DNA of 64,000 nucleotides, from assembly GCA_036500225.1 (NCBI GenBank), contig DASYCJ010000058.1, positions 29,817-93,816 on the forward strand, given 5' to 3'. Made by a program: the position numbers and the translations under genes. This document shows, piece by piece, positions 8,311 through 15,846 of the stretch (positions are counted from its first letter, which is position 1; the number at the start of each line of letters is the position of its first letter). Below the pieces are notes generated by a model. It saw only the letters and a list, made by a program, of their open reading frames with translations. It had not been told where the DNA came from and ran no database searches. The DNA is from DASUBN01 sp036500225 (GTDB lineage Bacteria > Pseudomonadota > Gammaproteobacteria > Natronospirales > REEB76).

Positions 8311-8408
8311 TATTCTTGAATATTTTCGCTTGAAACAGTATATAATGCGGTTATATACAGTTTAATTACGAACAATGCAATACTATATGCAGTCTTTCTT
8401 ACTTCTCC
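8311..8408. promoter_or_regulatory. Divergent argD/argR promoter and probable ArgR operator region
   Basis: A strikingly AT-rich 98-base gap in GC-rich DNA. Toward argR: TTGAAA (8330-8335), 16 bases, TATATA (8352-8357). Toward argD (minus strand): TTGCAT (8375-8380), 17 bases, the same TATATA. The shared -10 means the two transcription units probably compete or are co-repressed. Palindromic elements are ATTC-TT-GAAT (8312-8321) and TGCA...TGCA (8376-8391). They resemble the AT-rich palindromes ArgR binds but do not match the 18-bp Escherichia coli ARG box exactly. Confidence 0.6.
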
Positions 8409-8834
8409 ATGACGGATGCAGCCATGACCCTGGATGAAGCCATCCTGAGACTGACGGAAGACCGGGAAGTCACCGACCAAGCCGTATTCCTGAATCTGCT
8501 GCAGCGCGATGGCCACAAGGTCACGCAGCCGACGCTATCGCGCCACCTAAACAAGCTGGGTATCCAGAAACTCGCAGGACGCTACCAGCGGGTCGAGCCC
8601 ATGCCCACGGAACTCCCCGCCTACGCCGTATCTGCGGCGCCGCCTAACTTGGTGATCATCAAGACCCGGCCGGGCTACGCCCAGGCACTGGCGGTGCTGG
8701 TGGACCAACACGCCATCGATGGAGTGGTGGGGACGTTGGCAGGCGACGACACGGTGTTCATCGCCGTGACGCCGGAGAAGAAGATGCGGGAAGCGGTGGA
8801 TACGGTGCGCAGCATCTTGGAACGGCGCAGCTAG
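8409..8834 (+). CDS. argR: Arginine repressor ArgR
   Basis: Arginine-responsive DNA-binding repressor. 141 aa: an N-terminal winged helix (VTQPTLSRHLNKLG as recognition region, residues ~40-53) and a C-terminal hexamerisation/arginine-binding domain with GTLAGDDTVFIAV, the motif whose aspartates bind arginine. Start at ATG 8409; a second ATG six codons on is possible. It is divergent from the arginine operon with a shared promoter region, so it very likely regulates both that operon and itself. It ends four bases before the stop of the opposing NTF2-like gene. Confidence 0.93.
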   Translation: MTDAAMTLDEAILRLTEDREVTDQAVFLNLLQRDGHKVTQPTLSRHLNKLGIQKLAGRYQRVEPMPTELPAYAVSAAPPNLVIIKTRPGYAQALAVLVDQHAIDGVVGTLAGDDTVFIAVTPEKKMREAVDTVRSILERRS

Positions 8835-8837
8835 ACC

Positions 8838-9719
8838 TCACTTCGCCGGCGGGAACGGCGTATCCATGGCGATCAGCAACTTCCACCCATCAGGGCCGCG
8901 CTGCCACACGTGCATGAATGAGCCTAGGGGCTTCTGCAGTTTGTACTCGTCTGCCACGGTGTAAGTCATTCCATAGAGGTAACCCAGATCACCGGATGGG
9001 GCCACGCTGCCGCCGGACGGCTGCCAGATCAAACTCACGGGTTGCGCGCCTACTGCCTTCATGACAGCCGCCTTTCCCACTACCGGCTCGTGGTCTTCCT
9101 GCATCAGACGCAGGTCGTCCGTGCCCATGTTCTCGTAAGCACCACGCGGACCCTTGACCACCATGTTATTGGAGAACACTTCTTCCGCCCGCAGCAGTTG
9201 ATCCTGCAGCTCGGAAGCCGCCGGTACCGATCCATCCAGGACCTTGAGTTGCGGGACCACCGCATCATGGGCCAGACCCTTGAGCGGTTTTGACGGCGCC
9301 GCATAGTCGATACCCGAATCGAACAGTATCTTCCATTGCCCGTCCTTGTCGCGCTTCCAGATACTGAGCCAGTCCCCATAAGCCATATCCGGCTTGCCGT
9401 CCTTACCCACGGCCGTATAAGTCCAGGGGCCGGTGTCCACGCCGAAGTCGCCGGAGGCTGAGACCAGCGCCCATACCGGGTACCAGGTGAGCGAGACCTT
9501 GGCCTTGGAGGGCTTGGCCTTCTCATGAGCGTCATAGTCGTTCACAGGCTTGGGGCTCAAGGTCATGGCCTGCTTGTCTAGATACTGGAGGAAGCCGTCA
9601 CGTAGGCCCTTCTGCGCTGTGGTCGCGGCGAAATCGTATTCGTTCTGCACAAGGCTCACGGGTGCTGCAGCGGCACCCAGCAGCGAAGAGGCCACCAGCG
9701 TCAGCAATAGCTTTTTCAT
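8838..9719 (-). CDS. Secreted protein with two NTF2/SnoaL-like domains
   Basis: 293 aa from the ATG at 9719, which has GGAAAGGA about eight bases upstream and opens a signal peptide (MKKLLLTLVASSLLGAAAA). Two repeats follow. Each resembles DUF4440/SnoaL: the first runs through WYPVWALVSASGDFGVDTGPWTY and WLSIWKRDKDGQWKILFDSGID; the second through LIWQPSGGSVAPSGDLGYLYGMTYTV and FMHVWQRGPDGWKLLIAMDTPFP. The repeated endings suggest an internal duplication. The likely location is the periplasm. It is convergent with argR. No catalytic residues can be named, and function is unknown. Confidence 0.65.
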   Translation of the reverse strand: MKKLLLTLVASSLLGAAAAPVSLVQNEYDFAATTAQKGLRDGFLQYLDKQAMTLSPKPVNDYDAHEKAKPSKAKVSLTWYPVWALVSASGDFGVDTGPWTYTAVGKDGKPDMAYGDWLSIWKRDKDGQWKILFDSGIDYAAPSKPLKGLAHDAVVPQLKVLDGSVPAASELQDQLLRAEEVFSNNMVVKGPRGAYENMGTDDLRLMQEDHEPVVGKAAVMKAVGAQPVSLIWQPSGGSVAPSGDLGYLYGMTYTVADEYKLQKPLGSFMHVWQRGPDGWKLLIAMDTPFPPAK

Positions 9720-9813
9720 GGGCTTGTCCTTTCCAATCCGAGTGTCATGAGCGGCAGCACGGTAGACCGCTGTCACCGCGATAGTTCAGCGCCTGATATC
9801 AAATACAGATGAT

Positions 9814-10971
9814 TCATTCATCCCGACCTTCCACCTGATTGCGGCCGGCGCGTTTGGCGCGATACATGCGATGGTCCGCCGCCATATATAGCCGATCCCA
9901 GTCCTGGCCATCCTCGGGGAACACCGCAACGCCGCCGCTCACCGTGGCAGTGGGCGTGGCCATCTCCTCGTGGGAGCGGGCACCCTCCACTGCCTGGCGC
10001 AGCCGATTGGCAGCGCGGATGCATTCCTCGCGGTCGTGCTGCGGCAGGATCACCAGGAACTCCTCGCCGCCGATGCGGCCCAACACATCCTCGCCGCGTT
10101 TATGGCGTTCCAGGGTCCCGGCGATGTGTTGCAGTACTGCGTCACCCACGTAGTGGCCGCAGGTGTCGTTGATCTGCTTGAAGAGATCGATGTCGAACAA
10201 CACCAGACCGAAAGTCTGTTGCTGGCGGCGGCAGCGGGCCACTTCCTCATCGAAGCGCTGGTGCATGGCCCGCCGGTTGGGCAGGCCCGTGAGCAGATCG
10301 GTGAAGGCCGAACGGCGCAGGTCCGCTTCCATGAGCCTTACCTCGACCCACATGAGCCCAAGGGTCGAGCACACCACCAGCAGCATCTGGAAGATGGCGA
10401 AGCCTGCTTGCAGCGCGTCGCCGCGGCTCGGGTCAGAACTGCTGCCCACCGAGACCCAGATGGCCGCGAGCCTCAGATTCCACACCACCAGCGTCAGCAG
10501 GATGGTAGTCACCAGGAAGCGCGCCGCGGCCTGGGCCGCCTGCGGTGGATGGCGGATGAGCTGCCAGGACACCACCATATAGAGCAGCGTGGCATAGAAG
10601 GTCGGTAGGGCGATATCCAGGATCGCGTAACCCGGCAGCACGTGGTTCAGAACCAGCCCAGCGATCACCACACCAAGGAGGCCGCCTGTGAAATGCAGTT
10701 GCGGGCGCTGCGGCACGTGCATGAACACGCCGCGTGAGGTGAGCAGGGCTGAGAAAGAGATGAGACTGTTACCCACCACTTGGGTGAGATCGTAGGGCAG
10801 CCACCAAGAGGAGATGATCACCAGCATGCCGACGGCGTAGACCACGAGGCCCCAGCCCCACAGCCTGAGCGCGATGGATTTCCGCTCGCCACGGGCCACC
10901 ACCAGCACCAGGACGCCCATGAGCATGCTCATGGTGAGCAGGCATAGCAGCAGCATGGCCGTGAGCTTCAC
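9814..10971 (-). CDS. Membrane-bound GGEEF diguanylate cyclase
   Basis: Predicted to make cyclic di-GMP from two GTP. 385 aa. Roughly six to seven hydrophobic segments fill residues 5-205, forming an integral sensor domain without a recognised name. The GGDEF domain starts near residue 222 (DLLTGLPNRRA). The active-site motif is GGEEF at 301-305, a functional variant. An inhibitory I-site RGED lies at 292-295, five residues before it, so product feedback is expected. It ends AADHRMYRAKRAGRNQV as active members do. No operon partner is obvious; the gene stands alone between two short gaps. Confidence 0.92.
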   Translation of the reverse strand: MKLTAMLLLCLLTMSMLMGVLVLVVARGERKSIALRLWGWGLVVYAVGMLVIISSWWLPYDLTQVVGNSLISFSALLTSRGVFMHVPQRPQLHFTGGLLGVVIAGLVLNHVLPGYAILDIALPTFYATLLYMVVSWQLIRHPPQAAQAAARFLVTTILLTLVVWNLRLAAIWVSVGSSSDPSRGDALQAGFAIFQMLLVVCSTLGLMWVEVRLMEADLRRSAFTDLLTGLPNRRAMHQRFDEEVARCRRQQQTFGLVLFDIDLFKQINDTCGHYVGDAVLQHIAGTLERHKRGEDVLGRIGGEEFLVILPQHDREECIRAANRLRQAVEGARSHEEMATPTATVSGGVAVFPEDGQDWDRLYMAADHRMYRAKRAGRNQVEGRDE

Positions 10972-11063
10972 ACCGTCTCCCCGATTAGCCTTGGTCTAAA
11001 ATATCCCAGGACTTCCCCACCCGCCATTCTACGCGGGTCGAAACCGTCCCGGGCCAAGCCGTC

Positions 11064-11669
11064 TCAGGTGCGCTTTTCGTAGCGCCAGTTGTAGTTCTTG
11101 CCCTCCGCCAGCCATTCCAGCGTCGTGGCCAGGCGCTTATCACGGGTCGCCGCCTGCTTGGCGCCGGCGATCCATTCCACGTATTCATTGCGGTGGCTGG
11201 TGCTGAGGGCCTTGAAGGTGGCAGCGGCCTTGGCATCGCGCTTGAGGGCGGCCGCGAGGTACGCCGGCACCCGCAAGGCCGTGGCTTTGCGCTTGGACCG
11301 GCCCGGTACTTTCGCTCCCTCCTGGTTCAGTTTCACCGCCTTCTTGATATAGCCCAGGAGCTTGGCATCCGACGGCAGATCCTTGAGGCTCTTGATGCGG
11401 CCGAAGCTGCCCATGGCGTCGTCCACCCGACGGCCCTTCCCATCCACGATCAGCTTGCCTTTCCAGAAACCCAGGGCGCAGTGCTGCTTGAACGCGGCCA
11501 TGCCACAGACGATGCCATCATGGGTGAAGGTGGGCATGCGCCACTTCAGCGTCTCCTCTATCTCCGGATCCGCCTGATGCACAAGCTTGCGGATGTGCTT
11601 GAGGATCGGCTGGGCGAAGTCCGGAGAGTTGGCGATGTAGGCGTCGACACGCGGGTCTTTCTTGCCCAT
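11064..11669 (-). CDS. YdeI-like/DUF1801 protein
   Basis: 201 aa from the ATG at 11669, which has a GGGGAGG site just upstream; the upstream ATG at 11690 would overlap the cupin stop without a better site. The N-terminal half has the DUF1801 pattern (VDAYIANSPDFAQPILKHIRKLVHQADPEIEETLKWRMPTF in pieces). The C-terminal half has the YdeI/OmpD-associated pattern (VPAYLAAALKRDAKAAATFKALSTSHRNEYVEWI) with a Lys/Arg-rich end. Members of this family are small cytosolic proteins, some implicated in stress or antimicrobial peptide tolerance; no reaction is known to me. It lies 13 bases after the cupin gene, so the two are probably co-transcribed. Confidence 0.75.
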   Translation of the reverse strand: MGKKDPRVDAYIANSPDFAQPILKHIRKLVHQADPEIEETLKWRMPTFTHDGIVCGMAAFKQHCALGFWKGKLIVDGKGRRVDDAMGSFGRIKSLKDLPSDAKLLGYIKKAVKLNQEGAKVPGRSKRKATALRVPAYLAAALKRDAKAAATFKALSTSHRNEYVEWIAGAKQAATRDKRLATTLEWLAEGKNYNWRYEKRT

Positions 11670-11682
11670 GGACCTCCCCCGT

Positions 11683-12060
11683 TCAGTCACCCGTAGGGAT
11701 GATACCTGCGTTCTCCACCATGAGGATTATGGATTTCTGCGGTGCCCGGGTGCAGTGCACCACACCCTTGGGCACCGTGAAGCCCTGGCCGGGCCTGAGT
11801 TCCACGGAGCGGCCTTCCAGATCGATGATGAACAGGCCTTCCAGCACGAAGAAGAACTCATCATCCTCATCATGCTTGTGCCAATGATATTCGCCTTGCA
11901 TCACGCCCAGGCGCACCACCGAGTCATTCACCTTGGTTAGGGTCTGGTTGTACCAGTGGTGTGTGACAGCCTCGACCAGGGGCTTCAAGTCCACCAGCTC
12001 CAGGGCCTTGAACTTGACGTCCAAATGGGTCTCATATGGGAAACTCTTGGGATCGCTCAT
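11683..12060 (-). CDS. Small cupin-domain protein
   Basis: 125 aa from the ATG at 12060 (MSDPKSF), with a GAGG-like site upstream. It is a single cupin barrel: motif 1 is GEYHWHKHDEDDEFFFVLEG with the metal-type His-x-His-x(5)-Glu spacing, and motif 2 is PGQGFTVPKGVVHCTRAP. The conserved histidines and glutamate suggest a bound divalent metal. Small stand-alone cupins include isomerases, dioxygenase-like proteins and sugar-binding proteins; nothing here selects one. Followed closely by the YdeI-like gene. Confidence 0.8.
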   Translation of the reverse strand: MSDPKSFPYETHLDVKFKALELVDLKPLVEAVTHHWYNQTLTKVNDSVVRLGVMQGEYHWHKHDEDDEFFFVLEGLFIIDLEGRSVELRPGQGFTVPKGVVHCTRAPQKSIILMVENAGIIPTGD

Positions 12061-12160
12061 GACTTCACCTCTCACTACCGGGATACCTGCATGGACTCGG
12101 GATGTTAGCTAATTGTTCCAAGCAAGCTTGTTGTAAATTTACGGATGTCTTGTTGTTATT

Positions 12161-13105
12161 TCACGGCACCGCCGCGAGGCGCCGGCCATGGGCCCGCAGG
12201 GAGCTCACCAGTTCCGCAGGACTGCGTATCTCGAAGCCGAAGGACACCCGCGCCAGCTGCCGCGCCATCCAGTCGATGCCGTCGGTGCTGGTCTTGAACA
12301 ACACGCCTTCCGCCTGGGGCTCGTATAGGCCGATGTGCTCGCCCATCTCCAGCATGGCGGTCTTGAGGTCGGTTTTCAGCAATACCTCCACTGGCGTGGT
12401 CCGCGGCAGGGTGGCGATGCTGAAGTCCAGATGCGCACCCGTATCGAAGTCCGCAGGACGGACGAACGCTGCTTCCAGCATCTCCACCTGGCCCACCCGA
12501 TCCAACCGGAACGAGCGCAGACCGCGGCGCAGATGGCAGTGGCCACCCACGTACCAACTGCCATTGCGATACAGAAGCCCATAAGCATCGAAGTCCCGCT
12601 CGCTGTCCTCGCCCTTGGAGGAGCGGTAATGCATATGCACGCGCTTCTGTGCTTGGGCTGCAGCGCTCAACACCGTGAGCGCGCGATTGTCGCCCGGTGG
12701 TGCGCTGCGGGTGAGGTCAAGGGTCACGGTCTCGTCCACTGCACGCAGCCGTTGTTTGAGCTTGGTGGGCATCACCCGCTCGAGCTTGGCCTGGGCACTC
12801 GCTACGGCGGAGGCGCCTTCCGCCAATCCCAGACTGCGGGCCGCCAGGAGACCCACAGATAGAGCCAGGGCTTCATCCTCGTTGAACATCATGGGCGGTA
12901 GTTTGAAACCCGCCACCAGCATGTACGCACCGTAGCGTCCGCGCTCGCTGGTGAGGGGGATGCCCATCTCTTCCAGCGTCGCGATGTAACGGCGCAGGGT
13001 GCGGGTGTCCACTGCCAGCCGGTCAGCCAGCTCCGTGCCGCTCATGCGGCCATGGGTCTGCAGCAGTTCCAGGACTGCCAGGACTCGGGTGGTGGATCTC
13101 GCCAT
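12161..13105 (-). CDS. YafY-like HTH-WYL transcriptional regulator
   Basis: 314 aa. The N-terminal winged helix (residues 1-60, GTELADRLAVDTRTLRRYIATLEEMGIPL) belongs to the HTH_11/DeoR-like group that precedes WYL domains. The middle and C-terminal parts have the WYL-type ligand domain (RDFDAYGLLYRNGSWYVGGHCHLRRGLRSFRLDRV) and a WCX-like end (FEIRSPAELVSSLRAHGRRLAAVP). It is divergent from a pair of secreted paralogues, with a perfect inverted repeat 19 bases upstream of its start. That layout suggests autoregulation and control of the neighbours. The ligand is unknown. Confidence 0.88.
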   Translation of the reverse strand: MARSTTRVLAVLELLQTHGRMSGTELADRLAVDTRTLRRYIATLEEMGIPLTSERGRYGAYMLVAGFKLPPMMFNEDEALALSVGLLAARSLGLAEGASAVASAQAKLERVMPTKLKQRLRAVDETVTLDLTRSAPPGDNRALTVLSAAAQAQKRVHMHYRSSKGEDSERDFDAYGLLYRNGSWYVGGHCHLRRGLRSFRLDRVGQVEMLEAAFVRPADFDTGAHLDFSIATLPRTTPVEVLLKTDLKTAMLEMGEHIGLYEPQAEGVLFKTSTDGIDWMARQLARVSFGFEIRSPAELVSSLRAHGRRLAAVP

Positions 13106-13123
13106 TGGGAATAGTCTATCTGT

Positions 13124-13150
13124 AATTAGGGCGAGAAATGCCCTAATTAT
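13124..13150. promoter_or_regulatory. Perfect 10-bp inverted repeat, probable WYL-regulator operator
   Basis: TAATTAGGGC (13124-13133), spacer GAGAAAT, GCCCTAATTA (13141-13150). The arms match exactly, and their centres are 17 bases apart, so both half-sites face nearly the same side of the helix. The element lies between the divergent starts of the WYL regulator (13105) and the secreted protein at 13211. It has no T-run on either side that would make it a terminator, and it sits upstream of both genes, so an operator is the best reading. Confidence 0.7.
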
Positions 13151-13210
13151 CTCCTACCGTGCTAGTCCATAGCCCGGTATCCCGCCGGGCTCCAACACAG
13201 GAGTCCGGAC

Positions 13211-13858
13211 ATGCCTATCCACACCCGCCCCATGGCCCTGATCGCCGGTGCCATGCTGCTCACGGCCTTCGGCGGCTATGGCCCCGAAGTCCTCGCCAAC
13301 AATGCCACTGGTACGGTGGCCGCAGAACAAGTCACTGCGGTCCGCGATGGCTCTCACGACTTCGACTTCCTCTACGGCAAATGGAAGATGCCGAACCACC
13401 GCCTGTTGAAGCGCCTCGCCGGCTCCCATGAATGGGAGGACTTCATGTCCTACGACGAGTGCCGTCCCCTACCCGGCGGCATCGGCAACGAGGACTTCTT
13501 CAAGACCGATCACTGGAAAGACTTCGTGGGCATGACCACCCGCACCTATGACCCCACGACGGGACTGTGGCGCATCTACTGGGTAGACAACCATTTCTCG
13601 GGCGGCGTCATCGAGCCACCGGTGGTGGGCAAGTTCGAAGGAAACGTGGGCATCTTCGAAGGCCCCGATAACCTCGACGGTAAGACCATCATCGTGCGCT
13701 TCACCTGGACCGTGCATCCCAAGGGCGACATGGTCGTAGCCGATTGGGCGCAGGCCTTCTCCGCCGACGGTGGCAAGACCTGGGAGACCAACTGGACCAA
13801 CCAGATCATCCCGATGGATGAGGCCGAAGCCACCCGGCATTTCAGCTCAAGCATCTAA
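13211..13858 (+). CDS. Secreted protein of unknown function, tandem paralogue 1
   Basis: 215 aa with an N-terminal signal peptide (about residues 1-29, ending near VLANN) and a CAGGAG ribosome site. The mature part begins with VRDGSHDFDFLYGKWKM, then a Trp/Tyr-rich beta region (DPTTGLWRIYWVDNHFSGG, PPVVGKFEGNVGIFEGPD, VRFTWTVHPKGDM, SADGGKTWETNWTN). The spacing of GxW and the repeated strands suggest a lipocalin-like or DUF1579-like barrel; I cannot name the family. The next gene is a clear paralogue sharing these blocks. Expected in the periplasm, probably controlled by the divergent WYL regulator. Confidence 0.7.
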   Translation: MPIHTRPMALIAGAMLLTAFGGYGPEVLANNATGTVAAEQVTAVRDGSHDFDFLYGKWKMPNHRLLKRLAGSHEWEDFMSYDECRPLPGGIGNEDFFKTDHWKDFVGMTTRTYDPTTGLWRIYWVDNHFSGGVIEPPVVGKFEGNVGIFEGPDNLDGKTIIVRFTWTVHPKGDMVVADWAQAFSADGGKTWETNWTNQIIPMDEAEATRHFSSSI

Positions 13859-13874
13859 ACCAAGGAGATACCAC

Positions 13875-14459
13875 GTGAAGTATCTGATACCCAGCCTGAT
13901 CTTCGGCGCCCTGGCTTGCGTGGCTGCAAGCGTCTACGCCGAATCCCCTGCCACCACCGCCGGCCCCGCGGTGCGCGACGGTTCCCATGACTTCGACTTC
14001 GAGATGGGCAAGTGGAAGATGCATAACCGGCGGCTGGCGAAGAAGTTCGCCGGTTCCCACGACTGGGTGGAGTTCGACTCCTACAGCGAGGCCCACCAGA
14101 TGCCGGGCGTGATCGGCGACGAGGACGTCTACCGTACCGATTACTTCAAGAAGGGCTTCGTGGGCCTGACCTATCGGCTCTACGATCCGCGCACCGGCCT
14201 GTGGAGCATCTACTGGGTGGACAGCCTCTCCATGCAGGGTACCTTCCTGCCGCCGGTGGTGGGCAAGTTCACGGGTAACGTCGGTGTATTCGAAGGACCG
14301 GACACCTATGACGGTAAATCCATCGTGGTGCGCTATACCTGGACCGTGAACCCGAAGGATTCTCCCATCACTGCGCATTTCGAGCAAGCTTTCTCTGAAG
14401 ACGGCGGCAAGACCTGGGAAGCCAACTTTACCAACGACCTGATGCCCGCGGGCAAGTGA
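13875..14459 (+). CDS. Secreted protein of unknown function, tandem paralogue 2
   Basis: 194 aa from a GTG at 13875 with AAGGAG seven bases upstream; the longer frame reading back into the first paralogue is rejected. It has a signal peptide ending near VYAESP. The mature protein matches paralogue 1 through VRDGSHDFDFEMGKWKM, DPRTGLWSIYWVDS, PPVVGKFTGNVGVFEGPD, VRYTWTVNPKDSP and SEDGGKTWEANFTN. It starts only 16 bases after the first stop and is followed by a terminator, so the two form one transcription unit. A recent tandem duplication is the simplest origin. Confidence 0.72.
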   Translation: MKYLIPSLIFGALACVAASVYAESPATTAGPAVRDGSHDFDFEMGKWKMHNRRLAKKFAGSHDWVEFDSYSEAHQMPGVIGDEDVYRTDYFKKGFVGLTYRLYDPRTGLWSIYWVDSLSMQGTFLPPVVGKFTGNVGVFEGPDTYDGKSIVVRYTWTVNPKDSPITAHFEQAFSEDGGKTWEANFTNDLMPAGK

Positions 14460-14481
14460 TGTAAGTCTCTGTGAACCTCAA

Positions 14482-14530
14482 CTCCCACTGCCGGCCGTAT
14501 AACCAGCAGTGGGGTTTCTTGATATCAAGC
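14482..14530 (+). terminator. Terminator after the secreted paralogue pair
   Basis: Stem CCCACTGC / GCAGTGGG (14484-14491 with 14516-14523), a 24-base apical part, then GTTTCTT. It lies 25 bases downstream of the second paralogue and about 20 bases before the first LysE gene. The T-run is short, so termination may be partial. Confidence 0.6.
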
Positions 14531-14547
14531 TGGGATAATCTGTAACC

Positions 14548-15183
14548 ATGACTGAATACGCACATCTCTGGCTGTTCTTCGTCTTCGTGCTGGGCATTAT
14601 GCTGCTGCCGGGTCTGGACATGGCCTACATCCTGGGCAGTGCCTTGGCGGGCGGCCGCAAGTCAGGCTATCTGGCCTTGGGCGGCGTCGCCGCCGGCGGC
14701 ACCTGCCACGTGATCGCCGGGGTGCTCGGCATCAGCGTGCTCCTGAAACTCTATCCCGCCGCCTTCCGCTTCATGCTGCTGGCAGGCGCGCTATACATCG
14801 CTTGGATCGGCTTCTCGATATTGAAGAGTGCATCCGCTTTCCACCTGCATCCACAAGCCAGCCGGCGCAGTCCCTGGGGCACTTTCCAGCAGGGCATGGT
14901 CACCTGCCTGCTCAACCCCAAAGCTTATCTATTCATGCTGGCGGTGTTCCCGCAGTTCCTGCGCCCGGAATACGGCGCGCTTTGGCTGCAGGGCCTGATC
15001 ATGTGGCTCATCATCCTGTTAGGGATGGTAGGCGTGTATGGCCCCCTCGCCTATACGGCAGGTCGCTTCAGGGACTGGCTTGAGCGCAACCCAGCATCCG
15101 CGGTGCGCGTGAGCCGCGGCGTGGGAGCCATGCTGATGCTGGTGGCGGTGTTCACCGCTATGGATGGTTGGCGCGGCGTGTAG
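14548..15183 (+). CDS. LysE/RhtB-family exporter 1
   Basis: 211 aa inner-membrane protein with about six hydrophobic segments. The family signatures are present: an N-terminal LLPGLDMAYILGSALAGGRKSG block (the conserved PGP-like turn and GGRxxG), a Leu-Tyr-Ile-Ala-Trp-Ile-Gly helix, and LLNPKAYLFMLAVFPQF. Members export amino acids or homoserine lactones. The substrate cannot be told from sequence, although the window's arginine operon makes a basic amino acid an obvious guess. A similar gene follows 27 bases later. Confidence 0.9.
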   Translation: MTEYAHLWLFFVFVLGIMLLPGLDMAYILGSALAGGRKSGYLALGGVAAGGTCHVIAGVLGISVLLKLYPAAFRFMLLAGALYIAWIGFSILKSASAFHLHPQASRRSPWGTFQQGMVTCLLNPKAYLFMLAVFPQFLRPEYGALWLQGLIMWLIILLGMVGVYGPLAYTAGRFRDWLERNPASAVRVSRGVGAMLMLVAVFTAMDGWRGV

Positions 15184-15210
15184 GTACCGCGTGCCACGGC
15201 ATAATGGCCC

Positions 15211-15846
15211 ATGGCTTACCTGGCCCATCTCTGGCTTTACTTCCTGTTGGTATTCGGCGTGATCCTGCTGCCGGGCATGGACATGACCTACGTGCTGGCC
15301 AACGCCCTCACCGGTGGGCGGCGGGTGGGCTTCGCCGCCCTCGCCGGCATCGTGACTGGCGCCATCTTCTTCATGGCGGGTGTGGTGCTGGGGGTGAGCG
15401 CGTTGCTGCGGCTCTATCCCACGGCCTTCCGCTTCCTGTTGCTGGCGGGCGCCGCCTACATCGCCTGGATCGGCTTCAACATCTTCAGGGGATCATCGGC
15501 GCTGCACCTGCACCCTGGTGCCGCGATACGCAGCCCCGCTCAGGCTTTCCGTCAGGGCGTGGTGAACAACCTGCTGAACGCTAATGCCTATCTCTTCACA
15601 CTGGCCGCTATCCCGCAGTTCCTGCGCCCTGACTATGGCCCACTCTGGATGCAAGGTACCGTGCTGTGGGGTATCGGTGCCCTCTGCCAAGTCATCGTCT
15701 ATGGCTCTGTAGCGCTACTCGCCGCCAAAGTACGTGCCAAGCTCGCGACTGACCCGGGCGCCGCATCACGCATCGCCCGCGTAGTGGGTGTGATGCTGAT
15801 GCTAGTGGCCGTCTGTGTCGCTGTGGGAGGCTGGCGCAGCGGATGA
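15211..15846 (+). CDS. LysE/RhtB-family exporter 2 (tandem paralogue)
   Basis: 211 aa, exactly the length of its neighbour and colinear with it: LLPGMDMTYVLANALTGGRRVG, AAYIAWIGFNIFRG, IPQFLRPDYGPLWMQG. The conserved NPKAYLF of the family is NANAYLF here, losing the proline and lysine of the mid-protein loop, so the two copies may have diverged in substrate. Probably in one operon with copy 1. Its last 45 bases overlap the 3' end of the convergent gene on the other strand. Confidence 0.9.
   Translation: MAYLAHLWLYFLLVFGVILLPGMDMTYVLANALTGGRRVGFAALAGIVTGAIFFMAGVVLGVSALLRLYPTAFRFLLLAGAAYIAWIGFNIFRGSSALHLHPGAAIRSPAQAFRQGVVNNLLNANAYLFTLAAIPQFLRPDYGPLWMQGTVLWGIGALCQVIVYGSVALLAAKVRAKLATDPGAASRIARVVGVMLMLVAVCVAVGGWRSG

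Noticed and set aside
8376..8391. TGCA-N8-TGCA as a classic ARG box
   Set aside because: Arm spacing is two bases longer than the 18-bp E. coli consensus; kept only as part of the general operator region.
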